A stretch of 64,000 nt of DNA from Orientallactaga sibirica (Eukaryota > Chordata > Mammalia > Rodentia > Dipodidae): NCBI GenBank assembly GCA_036365145.1, contig JAEOAD010000004.1, positions 51,549,001 to 51,613,000 on the forward strand. The letters are read 5' to 3'. Below, piece by piece: positions 23,900 through 35,017 of the stretch. Under the pieces are notes generated by a model. It ran no database searches. It had not been told where the DNA came from and saw nothing but the letters and a program-made list of their open reading frames with translations. A program made the translations under genes and the position numbers. Position 1 is the first letter of the stretch, and each line of letters starts with the position of its first letter.

Positions 23900-24085
23900 A
23901 TATTTTTATTTATTTATTTGAGAAGAGAAACAAAGAGAAAGAGAGTAAGTACGGGCATGCCAGAGCCTCCTGACATTGCAAACAAACTCCAGATGCATAT
24001 GCCACTTTGTGCATCTGGCTCTACATGGGTACTGGGGGATCAAATGTGGGCTGCCAGGCTTTGTAGGCAAGCACCTTTAACCAAT
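23900..24085 (-). mobile_element. DIP-like B2-type SINE, head missing
   Basis: (ATTT)n, GA-rich stretch, GGCATGCCAGAGCCTCCTGA, CAAGCACCTTTAACCA; the end with CATCTCTCCAGC is absent. Confidence 0.85.
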
Positions 24086-24163
24086 GGTATGTTTGTTACT
24101 AGTTTGTTATCAAAGGTCTACTTTACTCAAGAAGTAAATACCACAAAGCATAAAAGTTCTTAT

Positions 24164-24308
24164 ATCCAGGTATGATGGCACACATCTTTAATCCCAGTTC
24201 TCAGAGGCAGAGGTAGGAGGATCAAGGTGAGTTCAAGGCCAACCTTGGACTACAAAATGAGTTCCAGATCATCGTGGACTAGAATAAGACACTACCTTGA
24301 AAAAATTT
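24164..24308 (+). mobile_element. B1-type SINE
   Basis: AGGTATGATGGCACACATCT to AAGACACTACCTTG plus A tail. Confidence 0.85.
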
Positions 24309-24626
24309 TTCTTATAAAATTTTCAATACTAAATTATTCTAACAATGACAAAGAACTCCTGAGTACCAAATAACATTCTGAAATCTTGAGGGAGAAGAGA
24401 GGCCTAAAAATAGACTTTTAAGGGTCACAGATCCACTTACAAAGTATTTAGGATAAATTTTAGAAGGATGTCTCCCATCCGGAAATCTCAAAACACCCAA
24501 GAAAAGTGAGGTCAAGGGGGAGGGGAAGCTATTGTGACAATAACATCTTTTGTATTGTACTCATTTGTATTGAATATTCTTCCTCTTTACAGAAAATCAT
24601 TCAACATAGCACAGTGACTTTAACTA

Positions 24627-24837
24627 TTTTATTTTTATTTATTTATCTATTTATGTGACAGAGAGAAAGAGGGAGAGAAAGAGAGAGACACAGAGAAAGA
24701 ATGGGTACGCCAGGGTCTCCAGCCACTGCAAACAAACTCCAGACACATGTACCACCTTATGCATCTGGCTACTGTGGTCCTGGGTCCTTTGGCTTTGCAG
24801 GCAAATGCCTTAACCACTAAACAATCCCTCCAGTCCC
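24627..24837 (-). mobile_element. DIP-like B2-type SINE
   Basis: GGGTACGCCAGGGTCTCCAG and ACAATCCCTCCAGTCCC; a short internal deletion follows GGTCCTGGGTCC. Confidence 0.85.
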
Positions 24838-25057
24838 ACAGTAACTTTAAAGGGAGACTACAACATTGTCCAGAGAGGGGCAGGTGAAGTAACAGGGCTT
24901 CATTAACTTTATAGCATGTTTTGCACATGTTTATGTTCCTCTGTATATGAGTGCATATATGTGTCAGGATATAAGTGCACATATATGCACATGCATGCAA
25001 GGGAATGCAGAGGCCAGAGGTCACCATTGGTATCTTCCACAATTACTCTTCATCTTG

Positions 25058-25280
25058 TTTTTTTTTTGAGATAGGATCTCTCACAGAAACCCAGAATGCA
25101 CCAATTGGCTGACCAAGCTAGCTGACAACCCCCAGGAATTTCCCTGCCTCCCCTTCTCCACAGCTGCAATTCCAGGAGTACACCACCACAGTCAGCACTT
25201 TACCTGGGTGCTGGGGTCTCACCTCAGGTCCTGATGCTTGAATAGCAAGCACTTTCCCACTGAGCCATTTCCCCAACGCA
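25058..25280 (-). mobile_element. B4-like composite rodent SINE
   Basis: GAGATAGGATCTCTCACAG at the left, ACACCACCACAGTCAGC in the middle, then TGGGTGCTGGGGTCTCACCT and GAGCCATTTCCCCAAC, the complement of the tRNA-like head. Confidence 0.65.
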
Positions 25281-25314
25281 CTGTATGAGAATGCTTTGAA
25301 GAAATAATTTGAGC

Positions 25315-25402
25315 TCTTGAGATATTGCTCAGTGGTTATAGTGCTTGTTCAACATGCATGAGACCCTGAGTTTAAACTCTATAACCACAATAAATAAATA
25401 CA
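25315..25402 (+). mobile_element. ID-like SINE
   Basis: GAGATATTGCTCAGTGGTTA head, GACCCTGAGTTTAAACTC B-box region, (AAAT)n tail. Confidence 0.6.
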
Positions 25403-25760
25403 TACATGCATACAGTTTTGAGATTTAATCTTCCCTTAATAATTGGGTTTGAGTGAACAGAGTTATAGAAATAGGTTCCCCAATTCCAAAATTTGCCCTC
25501 TATGCATCTTTTACAAGTAGTGTAAATGGAAAATGAGTGTAATTATAAATTAGAACATGCCATTCTAAACTAATGGACTGTGTTCAAATTAACCTGCTCA
25601 GGGGAAGTACACACATGAGAAAAGATGTCCTCCCACTCTCATACATGAACTGGCCTTAAATGTGAGTTGTACTTATGTCCACACAGTGACAGATGTTAGA
25701 GCTTTCACAGGCAGATTTCACAGACAAATTCTTTTTAAAATAAAATCCCTTCTTCTTCTT
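25403..25760. other. Unique AT-rich sequence, no gene seen
   Basis: No recognised element. Confidence 0.5.
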
Positions 25761-25781
25761 CTTTTTTTTTTTTTTTTTTTT

Positions 25782-25862
25782 GTGCTGAGGATATACCCCA
25801 GTGGTGGGCATGTGCCCAGCGTGTTCCAGATCCTGGGTTTGATCCCCAGCACCGAAACAAAT
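25782..25862 (+). mobile_element. ID SINE
   Basis: TGCTGAGGATATACCCCAGT, then GGGTTTGATCCCCAGCACC: ID/BC1-type tRNA-derived element, preceded by a poly-T run of about 19. Confidence 0.7.
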
Positions 25863-26205
25863 CTTGCCAGGAAATCAATGAGCAGCACTTGGACAGCAAC
25901 TATTTCACAATGGTGCCACAAGCGGCTCCACAGATGCTGCTTCCAGAAGAAGGATCTATTTCAGAAAGCCAAGGACTGAACTTATTTCAGTTGCCATCTG
26001 CTTATCTCAATTCTGTCCCCAACCCCATTCCGCAGGGACAGCCAGAGGATACTACCGAGGACTAATTAACCAAAACAATATTGTCCAGCATGTTTGGTAG
26101 AATAAAGACTTGGGATTAGATCTAACGGGATAAAGTGAAGGCCCCTAAGAGTCTGCCATCCAGTAGAGCTGAGAAGATACATGAAATCCAGCCTCAGGTA
26201 CTCAC

Positions 26206-26375
26206 AGGTAAATGACTAGGTGCAGACAGACTGACACTGTCAACACTCTCAGCACTGTCACAGCTAAAAACGTCATCATCTGATTCCTGTGCGGAGGAGC
26301 AGAGTGAGGAGCCGTCCACGTCTGCAAACTTCCCCTTTAAAATTCCACTCCTAGCTGCAGCGCTGTCACATGTAC
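26206..26375 (-). CDS. Candidate internal coding exon, Ser/Asp-rich, unrecognised
   Basis: Seen: on the minus strand a good acceptor (pyrimidine tract CCCCTGTTCCTTCCGCAG, AG at 26377-26376) opens a 170-bp segment without stops in one frame, closed by the consensus donor CCT|GTGAGT (last exon base 26206). The frame has two leading bases, then 56 codons, ending in phase 0. The peptide contains SGILKGKF, then an acidic/serine stretch with QESDDDVFS and SAESVDSVS. It is likely disordered and resembles a phosphorylatable linker, not a catalytic domain. CpGs are retained (GACGTGGACG, CTCCGCA). A second AG 13 nt downstream (ACAG, exon base 26362) would shorten the exon to 157 bp and shift the entry phase so that it fits the exon candidate at 44.1 kb. 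The flanks up to 27.36 kb are free of SINEs. I cannot assign a gene. Alternative: a chance open frame in a conserved non-coding element. Confidence 0.5.
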
Positions 26376-27364
26376 CTGCGGAAGGAACAGGGGCAACCGA
26401 GCGTTGAAGCATGTGACCGCTGGCAGCAGTCAAGGTCTTAAAGTCTTTTGGGGGACAAATATTTCAAAGCACAGTTACTACCTTGCCCTGTAGAAACTAT
26501 TCTTCCCGTAATATCTGAAAGCACTGAAAGCAATTCTACCCTGTTTATGCTCATTTTCATTCTCATTCTGGCACTCATGTCTTTAAGAAAAAGTCAAAAT
26601 TCAGAATGTGAAATAAGAATGCTGCATGCGGCACTATGGTTTAGCATTTTCAAATATCAAAACAAGAGTCAAACACATTTATTTGATTTGCCCTGATAAA
26701 CCGTGTATTGTCATTGACGGCCAGAGTTCAGAACAAAATAGATCACTCACTTGCATGCTGTCAAACCCTGAGCATACTGATTAGGCTGCGTCTATCTTGC
26801 TGGGGATTTCTTTTTTTCTCAGGTACAAAGGCATCTACTTCCATGGGGCTCTTTTTCCTTCAAAAATCAAATTGGTTGCTAGGAATGGCAATACCTGCAG
26901 AATTTAGATGCCTTATCGTGTTTCCAGTCAGTTCAGCAGAGCTATGGGGAATACTCAGGTCCTCTGCCAGGGATGGCTGAATAGATTTTATACATGACAA
27001 ACCACATTGCCTAAATCTTTTGCTGGATAAAACATGAATTTAAACCTCTTCATTCTCTTTATCAACACGGGCAGTGAAGGCCACTTAGATGTAGCTTGAT
27101 GCATTTTTTTAAAATCAGCTAATGTCAAGTTAGAGGAAACATTAAACCTCAGAGAGTAACAATTTCTTCACAACTATAGTGAAACAGTTTAGGTAATCAG
27201 AGGTTGAAAAGACAAATTTCTACAGTGGCAGGAACGTAAGGGGTGAAGAGGGTCAGATGTAATAAAACCATGAAATCCTCTTAGTCGTCTCTTTCATCTC
27301 CTGCTAACAAGAAATGTCTTTTCCCAAAGAAAATGATGGAATCAGCACAATAATAAAGGCCTTG
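26376..27364. other. SINE-free flank of the exon candidate
   Basis: No repeat recognised next to the candidate exon on its upstream (minus-strand) side. Frames of 82-90 codons on the plus strand at 26.45-26.98 kb have no splice support. Confidence 0.45.
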
Positions 27365-27520
27365 AGGCTGGACAGATGGCTTAGCAGTTAAGGCACTTGC
27401 CTGCAAAGCCTAAGGACCTGGGTTCAATTCCCCAGCACCCACATAAAGCAGTGGCACATGCGCCTGGAGTCTGCAGTGGCTAGAGGCCCTGATGTGTTTG
27501 TTCTCATTCTCTCTCTTACC
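27365..27520 (+). mobile_element. DIP-like B2-type SINE
   Basis: GGCTGGACAGATGGCTTAGC, GGGTTCAATTCCCCAGCACC, CAGTGGCTAGAGGCCCTGAT; ends after a short CT stretch without a long tail. Confidence 0.9.
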
Positions 27521-27758
27521 TAATAGCATTCACCAGGACCAATTCAGAAGCTTTGTACCTCTTATGGTGTAGTTTTGGCAAATAAAGTCAGTGATAAAAA
27601 GGGAATCAATCTTTCCTGAAGCTAAAGAAAGGCTTTTCTTAATTTGATAAAGATACTATAAGGACAGTGGTCATTCCCAAGGATTCATTTGCTTATGAGA
27701 AAACAGAAGCACCATCCTCCTAAAGCTGCTTAGGCAAGATTTTTAAAACTTCAAATAG
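27521..27758. other. Unique sequence, no gene seen
   Basis: No recognised element. Confidence 0.5.
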
Positions 27759-27759
27759 T

Positions 27760-27982
27760 TTTTTTTTATTATTTTTATTTATTTATTTGCAAGCAAAGAC
27801 AGAGAGATAGAAGAGAGGCAGACACAGAAAGAATGGGCATGCCAGGGCCTCTAGTCACTGCAAACGACCCCCAGATGCATGTGCCCCTTGTGTATCTGGA
27901 TTACATGGGTCCTAGAGAATTGAACCAGGATTCTTTGACTTCACAGGCAAATGCCTTAACCGCTAAGCCATTTCTCCAGCCC
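27760..27982 (-). mobile_element. DIP-like B2-type SINE
   Basis: TTTATTTATTTGCAAGC tail, GGGCATGCCAGGGCCTCTAG, GCTAAGCCATTTCTCCAGCC. CTTCAAATAGTTTT on the left and CCTCAAATAGTTTT on the right form a clear target-site duplication. Confidence 0.95.
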
Positions 27983-28119
27983 CTCAAATAGTTTTGATTA
28001 GTGAAGCTTCTTGTTTCAGACAGTAATGACCAATGGTACGACTCAAAACTCATCATAGTGCTGAGAAGTGAAAATGGAGTGTTCAGCACTGAGATATTTC
28101 TATCACTCATTCCAAGGCT

Positions 28120-28450
28120 GAGGGTCCATTGCAGGGGAGGTGGCAGAGAGAATGTAAGACCCAAAGGAAGGAGGAGTCCTCTGCACTACTGTCTTTCAGA
28201 CACATTATTAAGTGGCCTTAATATTCATGATCTCACAGTAGCTGAAGCTATCTACACAAGACCTGCATAATAGGAGGGGGAAAATGACATCAAAATAACA
28301 AGAGAGATGAATTGGAAAGAAAGGATTTAGTGGATGGGGGTTTTAGGAGGGGATAAAGGAGAGTTGTGGGAGGAGATTAAGATCATGGTATATCATTTTT
28401 ATATTTATGGAAGTTGTCAATTCAAAAGTTTTCTAAAAAGACATTAAATA
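28120..28450 (+). mobile_element. L1 3' UTR
   Basis: TTCATGATCTCACAGTAGCT and ACACAAGACCTGCATAATAG follow the order of rodent L1 3' UTRs, then a G-rich tract and ATGGTATATCATTTTTATAT. No ORF2 text identified next to it. Confidence 0.65.
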
Positions 28451-29500
28451 CAAAACCACAACTGTATTGCAAAGATTGTAGGACTTGATCTCATTTGAAA
28501 GCCAAGTGGTCTCCTGCTTAAACTCTTCTGGAGACCTTATATAACCTTTATTGGGTTAAAAGGCTCTTTTCTTTAAGTCACATGTTTGGAAATGTTAGGA
28601 GTACTGTTCAAAAACTTGGGAAATCCTTTAATAGATTTCTTTATCTGATAATGAAATCAATGCAAATAGGTTGTTATGTTGGCTTATGTTCGCACTCCAG
28701 ATTCTGAGGAAGAAGAAAATGTGGTTAGATCTCTCTGAGCGAACACAAAAAGTGTTTGCATGTTTTGTGTGAGAAAGAAAGTAAGAGTGGGAGGAGAGGG
28801 CGCCAGGGATGGAGAGGAGAGGAAAGGAGAGGAGGGTTTTCATCTACTTTGTTTACACCAATCTGGTTTCATTTTTGTGCTCTTTGGCCATATTACCAAA
28901 ATTGTCATGTTGCCATGACTTCCATCGCAGCACAGAAAAATCACATAGGAGAAACTAAGTTGTGAGAGAGATCAGGGCACTGTTCCCATACATGTCTGCA
29001 ATAACAAGCGAGAAGGGAAGAGGCTTGGGGGACAGGACAGACCTTTACTGTGAATACTCTATGGAACTTGTCCTATCTTTGGTCAAATGAAAATACTAAA
29101 CAATGTTTAAAATTGTCCTGTAATATGGAATGCTGTTTTGAGAGCATGTAACTGGAAGAAACTGTTACCAAACAGGGAAATACAGATGACGTGACCTGCA
29201 TTTTCTAGCACCAAATATTTGTTATCAGACACTGCTGAATCCTGCTTCGGGTTCTATAACAGTCTTGTTATTTCTGCATCCAAAAAGTTTGATTATGGAG
29301 AATTTTCAAAGCTACCTACTGGGAATACTGTATTGTTGCTGATCCTACACATAATATTTATTTTCAGGATACATGTAAAACCTGATTTTTTGCAAGTTTG
29401 TTTGCCAGTGAGTGTTGGTTAATGCAGACACTAATAGACTAGTCAAAGAACTGAAAGTAAGTAACTGTCGAGTGCTCAGCCCTAAATCTATATCTATATC
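28451..29500. other. Unique sequence, no gene seen
   Basis: A GA/GGA-rich stretch lies at 28.78-28.85 kb. No splice-bounded frame noticed. Confidence 0.5.
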
Positions 29501-29900
29501 GCATCTATATCACCCCCTCCAAGACTCAGGGGCACTGAAGAAGAAAGGGCAAGAAGAAAGAGTGCAAGAGCTGGAGGTTGGGAAGATCTGCAGAACTCTG
29601 TCCTCTGGGCCTGACATGGCCATTGTCTCGTGAACTCACAGCCGCTGTGGTCATTCCTAAGGACCGGCAGGACATACAAACCCTCAGCACTCCCTCATGG
29701 TGAGGGAGGAACTCACGAGGCCCCGCCCCATCTTTCTCTAAGGCACTTACTGTTGCTGCAGAAGGAGAGCATCATACTCTTCAGTGGAATAGCCACTGGT
29801 GAGCCAGCAGAAGTGGGGGGGGTAATGTGTGTTCAAAATACAGTGTATACGTGTATGACATTGTCCCCCTCAAAATAATTAAAAATGGAAAAAAAATGAA
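29500..29900 (+). mobile_element. L1 3' UTR
   Basis: ATCACCCCCTCCAAGACTCA, AAGAGTGCAAGAGCTGGAGG and GAACTCACAGCCGCTGTGGT are in the order of Lx-type rodent L1 3' UTRs; ends near ATAATTAAAAATGGAAAAAA. Confidence 0.75.
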
Positions 29901-29909
29901 ATGCCATCC

Positions 29910-30182
29910 TAACCGATGGCATCAGGAATTGGGGCATTAGTCACAGGGCAGATGAACACCTTCTAATGGGCCCCAAAAGAGACTCCTTCACCACCAGCTG
30001 TGAGGTCACAATTACATAAGCAGGCTGGCAACAGATACTGAATCCACTGGAGTTTTAATCTTGATCTTTAGGGTTCTTCCAGCCTCAAGAATAGTGACTT
30101 TTTTTTCTCATTGTTTGTAAAAAAAAAAAAAAAAAACCCTATGGTATTTTGTTATTATATGCTGAATAGACTAAGACACATA
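29910..30182 (+). mobile_element. MLT1-like ERVL-MaLR LTR remnant
   Basis: CTTCCAGCCTCAAGAATAGT and TATGGTATTTTGTTATTATA then GCTGAATAGACTAAGACA match the 3' end of MLT1-type LTRs in order. Confidence 0.6.
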
Positions 30183-30205
30183 ATAATCAGTTTAATTAAA
30201 ATATT

Positions 30206-30380
30206 TGCCAGGTGTCATGGCTCAAACCTTTAATCCCAACACTCAGGAGGCAGAGGTAGGAGGATCACTGTGAGTTTGAGGCCACCCTGAGACTACATAG
30301 TGAGTTCCAGTCAGCCTGAGCTACAGTAAGACCCCCCCCCACCTTGAAAAACCAAAAAAAAAAAAAAAAAAAAAAAAATA
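30206..30380 (+). mobile_element. B1-type SINE
   Basis: AGGTGTCATGGCTCAAACCT to a C-rich expansion (AAGACCCCCCCC) and poly-A of about 28. Confidence 0.9.
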
Positions 30381-31150
30381 GGAATTTAGTAATTGTATAT
30401 GAGTCAGAGGCTCAAGAGAGAAAGCAGATTACTACCACTTAAGAGTCAAACTTTCTTATTAATCTTTATACTCAATTTATGATGTATTGAGAAAAAACTA
30501 AATTAGCTACTCACTCGGATAAGATAAATAAGGGGCCCAAAATCTAATTTGCTTTTTTGAAGGACAAACTACCAAGAATATTGAATACAATGACCTTTCT
30601 ACAAATGAAAGCTAACTTTCTGAAAACAGTAAAATTTTAAAGCTGAAATGGATGCCTTCAATGTTTGTGATTATCAGGCAAGCTTTGCAAAGCAAACATC
30701 CTATGCATAAGATTTACATTACGGACTAAGACACCTGATAACCACCCAGAACACAAAGACACTGAGCAGTAATCCTCCTCCACCTTGCTCTATTTTTATG
30801 TCCCTTTCTCTTTCCCTCACTGCAGAGCTGCTTGCCATATAGCTGTGGTACCATGGCCTTGGGTTGCTTATCTAAGGTTAACTGGCAAAATTTAGCCTAT
30901 GGGTAGAATGCTTGCCTCACCCTGGGTGCACAATCCTCTCATCAAAACCACAAAAAAAGACAAAAGATTAGAGCTCCAGACAGATGCAGAATAAAGGTGA
31001 GGGTAGACAGAACCACCCTGGGACCATGGTGGTGGTGCATGGCAGGGAGGTGGTGTGGGGTGAGAATGTGGAAAAGAGATTCAGGGAAGGTTAGCAAGAA
31101 AAAGAATGGTTTCATGGCTTGAAAGGGCTGGCCATGGAATTTTGTTAAGA
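30381..31150. other. Unique sequence with an ID-like remnant at 30.89-30.95 kb
   Basis: GTAGAATGCTTGCCTCACCC resembles the inside of an ID element. Otherwise nothing recognised. Confidence 0.45.
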
Positions 31151-31164
31151 ATGTAGTCACAGAA

Positions 31165-31347
31165 GGGCTGGAGAGATGGCTTAGCAGCTAAGGCATTTGC
31201 CTTTGCAGCCTAAAGACCCATGTTTAATTCCCAGTACCCATGTAAGCCAAGTACACTAGGTGGTGCATGTGTCTGGAGTTCATTTTCTGTGACTAAATTT
31301 CCAGATGTGACCATTCTCTCGCTCCCCCCCTTTCCCTCTCTGCCCAA

Positions 31348-31382
<35 letters not shown>

Positions 31383-31395
31383 ATTTTTGAATAAA
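31165..31395 (+). mobile_element. DIP-like B2-type SINE with target-site duplication
   Basis: Head GGGCTGGAGAGATGGCTTAG to an (AAAT)n tail of about 38 bp. Flanked by ATGTAGTCACAGAA (31151-31164) and ATATAGTCACAGAA (31396-31409): 13 of 14 bases agree. Confidence 0.95.
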
Positions 31396-31599
31396 ATATA
31401 GTCACAGAAGAGCAAGAGGTTAAAAAAAAGACCCTGGTTGAGGGATCTATGGAAAGTTGCTGGTCCCAACAATAGTCTTCCTTACCTCTCTATGTTTTAA
31501 ATGGTAACCAGGAAGAACTACTTTTATCACTTCTTGTTGTATCTGAATCTCCTGATTAAAAGCACATCTGTGAAATTTAAATGTTAAGATCTGAGAAGC

Positions 31600-32095
31600 T
31601 AGAAAAATAAAATTCTAAAAGGAAAAGGAGCAATCGGCACTACTGCCTGTACGCATAGGGGAAGCAGTGATGTAAGACTCATTGCAGATTCATCACTACA
31701 ACACCACCCTGAAGACATGTACAGCAACCACAGCCACTGTGAGGTCATGATCACAGAGGCTGTGCCCTGTAAAGAAGACTGCATTTCATAGCACTCTTTC
31801 CGGCTTCACACCCAACCCCACCACTGTCAACATTCCACCACGAAGGGGAGAGGAGCTCTTGGCAGGCAGTGATTGCTGGGAAAGGGGGGCGTCACATTGC
31901 TTAGTGGTGTAGATGCCCATGCCCTATACTCACGCTCATGCAAGCATAAAAAAATAGAAAGGGAAGTATTTGCTAAGAAGGGGTTCACCAGGAGTAGGAG
32001 GGGGACAGGAGAGGGTAATGTGAGAGCATATGATCAATAATAATAAAATATATTGTGTACAAGTATGAAACTATCAAAACATAGAAAACTAATTT
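31600..32095 (+). mobile_element. L1 3' UTR
   Basis: ACTCATTGCAGATTCATCAC, GAGGTCATGATCACAGAGGC, a G-rich tract and AATAAAATATATTGTGTACA: an old L1 3' end similar in layout to the one at 29.5 kb. Confidence 0.6.
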
Positions 32096-32206
32096 TTTTA
32101 AAAATTCTGAGATTTTTTTTCAATATATAATCTAAGGACCCACCAGAATTACTGGTATGATAAAAAGCCAATTAATCCAAACATGGTTTTACCATGACCT
32201 AATTTG

Positions 32207-32410
32207 GGTTTTTTGTTGTTGTTGTTGTTGCTGTTGTTGTTGTTTGTTTTTTTGTTTTTGTTTTTGTTTTCGTTTGAGGTAGGGTCTTGCTCTAGCCCAG
32301 GCTGACCTGGAATTCACTATGTAATCTCAGGAGGGTGGCCTCGAACTCATGGCGATCCTCCTACCTCTGCCTCCCAAGTGCTGGGATTAAAGGTGTGTGC
32401 CAACACACCC
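32207..32410 (-). mobile_element. B1-type SINE with (TTG)n tail
   Basis: (TTG)n then (TTTTTG)n, GAGGTAGGGTCTTGCTCTAG, AAGTGCTGGGATTAAAGG, CCAACACACCCAAC. Confidence 0.95.
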
Positions 32411-32414
32411 AACT

Positions 32415-32515
32415 AACTTGAATTTCTTGAGCCCAAGTTTTCTTACCTATAAAATGGAAATAGGAAGTTGCCAATTTATACTGTTAAACTATGCATTACA
32501 AGTGTTCACCTCACA
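32415..32515 (+). mobile_element. MIR-like fragment
   Basis: TTTTCTTACCTATAAAATGG with surrounding order follows the MIR core (cagtttcctcatctgtaaaatgg). Confidence 0.45.
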
Positions 32516-32589
32516 ATTGTTCATCTCTACAGCTTCCTGCCACTGATTATCTTATAGTACCAGGATGCTTCACATTCTAGCTGAAACAA

Positions 32590-32800
32590 AATTTTAAAAA
32601 GTCATACTAAAGCATTGGCTTTTCTTGTGTCTTCTCTCCTCTGCTCTCTCCCCATGTGACTTTCTCTCCATCAAGTCATCAGACAACAAGGCCCTCACTG
32701 GTTGCAGCCATCTGATCTTGACCACTGCACCTCCAGAACTGGAAGAAATGAATTTTGTATATAAACTAGAAAGCATCTTGGCTGAGAGTGAAGTGTGGCC
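32590..32800 (+). mobile_element. Possible MaLR-type LTR remnant
   Basis: CACCTCCAGAACTGGAAGAA and ATGAATTTTGTATATAAAC resemble the LTR phrase 'cctccagaactgtgagaaataaatt'. The rest is not recognisable. Confidence 0.35.
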
Positions 32801-33525
32801 ATGTTACATAGAGGAGGGATTACCATAGGAGTGAAGGATCACATTACACTCCTTGCCATTGGAGGAGGGCCCACATGAGTGGAAGCACCACAAAGCAGTT
32901 GGTAAGAGGATGGGAGAGTGGTGATTAGCAGGCAGTACCAGGAATGGTCTTCTCCTTGTCAAGGGACCACACCCAGCCAAAAGTCAAACCTACACTCTCA
33001 AAGAAGTCCCCAGAGACCTACAACAATCTGAAGAGGCTTTTCTTTTCAAGTGACCAGGTCTTTTCTAAAATCAACCTTACACTCCAGGAAGCACTGGGAA
33101 TTGGTTAACATGATACGTGCAATTTCACAAGCTATCATTTCTCCATTTGCATCCCCAAAATACCTCCTTCTCATTCAGTACTTTCTGGAACCTATGCATT
33201 TTATCTTATTTTGGTCTTGGGTTTAAGACTACATACTATTTCATTGAATAGGTATGCTGTAACACTGCATCAAACCTCTAAGGAGACATGCTAGGTTTCT
33301 TTTGAGAAATTGTATTCAAGGGAAACACCTGTAAATCACAGTACAATTACCATTCTTTTTCAGATGTTTATATCACTCACTGATTTTCCTAAAGGTAGAA
33401 GTACTGGGCTTTCTCAGCATTTTACTAATCTGACTGTCATAGAGGCCCTGACAACTTGTTTGACCGAGCACTGGAATGGGACTTCACACCTTGGCCAATA
33501 AAATAGCAGCATTGCTATGTTTTTG
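32801..33525. other. Unclassified sequence
   Basis: A 63-codon frame at 33.31-33.50 kb ends just before AATAAAAT. No homology recognised and no splice support. Confidence 0.4.
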
Positions 33526-33526
<1 letters not shown>

Positions 33527-33570
<44 letters not shown>

Positions 33571-33655
33571 GTTTTTCAAGGTAGGGTTTCACTCTGGTCC
33601 AGGCTGACCTGGAATTAACTATGTAGTCTCAGGGTGGCCTCGAACTCTCAGCGAT
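33527..33655 (-). mobile_element. B1-type SINE, truncated, with 43-base poly-T
   Basis: A very long pure T run, then GGTAGGGTTTCACTCTGGTC to CGAACTCTCAGCGATTG where the copy stops at about two thirds. A long pure tail suggests a recent insertion. Confidence 0.9.
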
Positions 33656-33689
33656 TGTTTTTGTTTTTGTAATTTTGTCAACTATTAAA

Positions 33690-33850
33690 ATAAACAATTA
33701 CAGTTAACACAAATGCATGGCTTAGTTTTTGTAGCCGGCATTGTTCTAGCACTTCACATATGTGGTAGACAGGAGACCAAGGTGGACCCCACACTACCTG
33801 GTGCTGGGGTACCTGCTCTGTGCCCTGCATAACCCCAGGATTAGGAAGGT
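33690..33850 (+). mobile_element. MIR-like fragment
   Basis: GGCATTGTTCTAGCACTTCA matches the MIR phrase for 'gcactgttctaagcactttac'. Confidence 0.4.
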
Positions 33851-33919
33851 GATGTGACATTTTTCTATGAATGTGCTTGTTGTATATGCCAAAACAGATT
33901 TATTTATAAATTAAGGTCT

Positions 33920-34385
33920 CAAGCCAGGGACCCAATGGGTTGGACCTATCTATAAGGGTCTGTTCTAATCACAGGAACCCTTTGAATCAGGATCTAGACT
34001 CTAGAGGTTACATGTTAATAAGAATGGGAGGGATTTAGGGAAAGAGCTCCTCTGTGTGAAGCCAGGAGTTACATGACATGGAAAGTGTGCAGACTCTAGG
34101 ACCAGAGCATTCCCTCCCTAGCGGACAGCAAGGAGGAAGCTGGGACCTCAGTGTACCCACTTCAGGAGCAGAATTCTATGAGCGGCCACATCCGCGTGGA
34201 GGGAGATTTGGATTTACCTGTGGGGCAGCCAGACACGAGCTTAGCTGAACTGACACTGTGAGTCCAGCCTGGGAGACTGAGCAAAGAACCTAGCCACCCT
34301 GTCCAGGACTTCTGACCCTTGGCGCTGTCTATTAATGTGAGTGTCTGGGTTGCTACAGTCATAACTACTGACACACCAACAAAAT
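33920..34385 (+). mobile_element. MLT1-like ERVL-MaLR LTR
   Basis: GTCTGTTCTAATCACAGGAA early, GGAGGAAGCTGGGACCTCAG, CCAGGACTTCTGACCCTTGG and GGGTTGCTACAGTCATAACT late follow the internal order of MLT1 LTRs over about 460 bp. Old, no terminal duplication visible. Confidence 0.6.
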
Positions 34386-34389
34386 GCCC

Positions 34390-34690
34390 AACACGTATCT
34401 TTTAGACAGTGTTGTTACTAACATCATTTACAGATGAAATTTGAAGTACAAAAATGTTTGCTGGCCAGGTGTAGTGGCACACACCTTTAATCCCAGCACT
34501 GGGAGTCAGGTAGCAGGATTGCTGGCAGTCTGTGGACAGCGTGAGCTTCCCTGTGAGTTCCAGGCCAGTCTGGAACAGAGAGACTCTATCAAAAAAATAA
34601 TAATAATAGTAGTAGTAGTAGTAATTTCTAAAGCTAGATGAGAAGACAAAGGCTATAATTAGTCATATAGCCAGAATTCAAAACAAACAT
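34390..34690 (+). mobile_element. MIR-like fragment split by a B1
   Basis: CATTTACAGATGAAATTTGA on the left and AGATGAGAAGACAAAGGCTA / CAGAATTCAAAACAAA on the right read in MIR order around the B1 at 34463. Confidence 0.4.
34463..34615 (+). mobile_element. B1-type SINE with (TAG)n tail
   Basis: GGCCAGGTGTAGTGGCACAC; the middle deviates from other copies (GCAGGATTGCTGGCAGTCTG), and the tail is AATAATAATAGTAGTAG. Confidence 0.8.
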
Positions 34691-34714
34691 GAGCACATTT
34701 GAAAATAAGCATTG

Positions 34715-34870
34715 TGGACTGGAGAGATGGCTTAGTGGTTAAGGGTGTTTACTTGCAAAGCCTGTTGGCCCCAGGTTCAATTCCCCAGTACCCACGTTAA
34801 GCCAGAAACATAAAGTGGTGCTTGTGTCTGGAGTTCATCTGCAGTAGTAGGAGGCCCTGGCATGCCCATT

Positions 34871-34907
<37 letters not shown>

Positions 34908-34910
34908 CTC
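34715..34910 (+). mobile_element. DIP-like B2-type SINE
   Basis: GGACTGGAGAGATGGCTTAG, GTTCAATTCCCCAGTACCCA, then (CT)n of about 32 bases. Confidence 0.9.
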
Positions 34911-35017
34911 ATCTCTCTCTGCTTGTGCTTTTCTGACTTTCTTCATTTCTTTCTTTTGCTTTTCCTTTTCCCCTTTCTTTTGTTCCTTCCTCCCTCCCTT
35001 TCACCCTCTGTTTAAGT

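Noticed and set aside
24627..25042. 131-codon minus-strand frame
   Set aside because: Most of it is a reverse DIP-like SINE; the rest is unique sequence without start or splice support.
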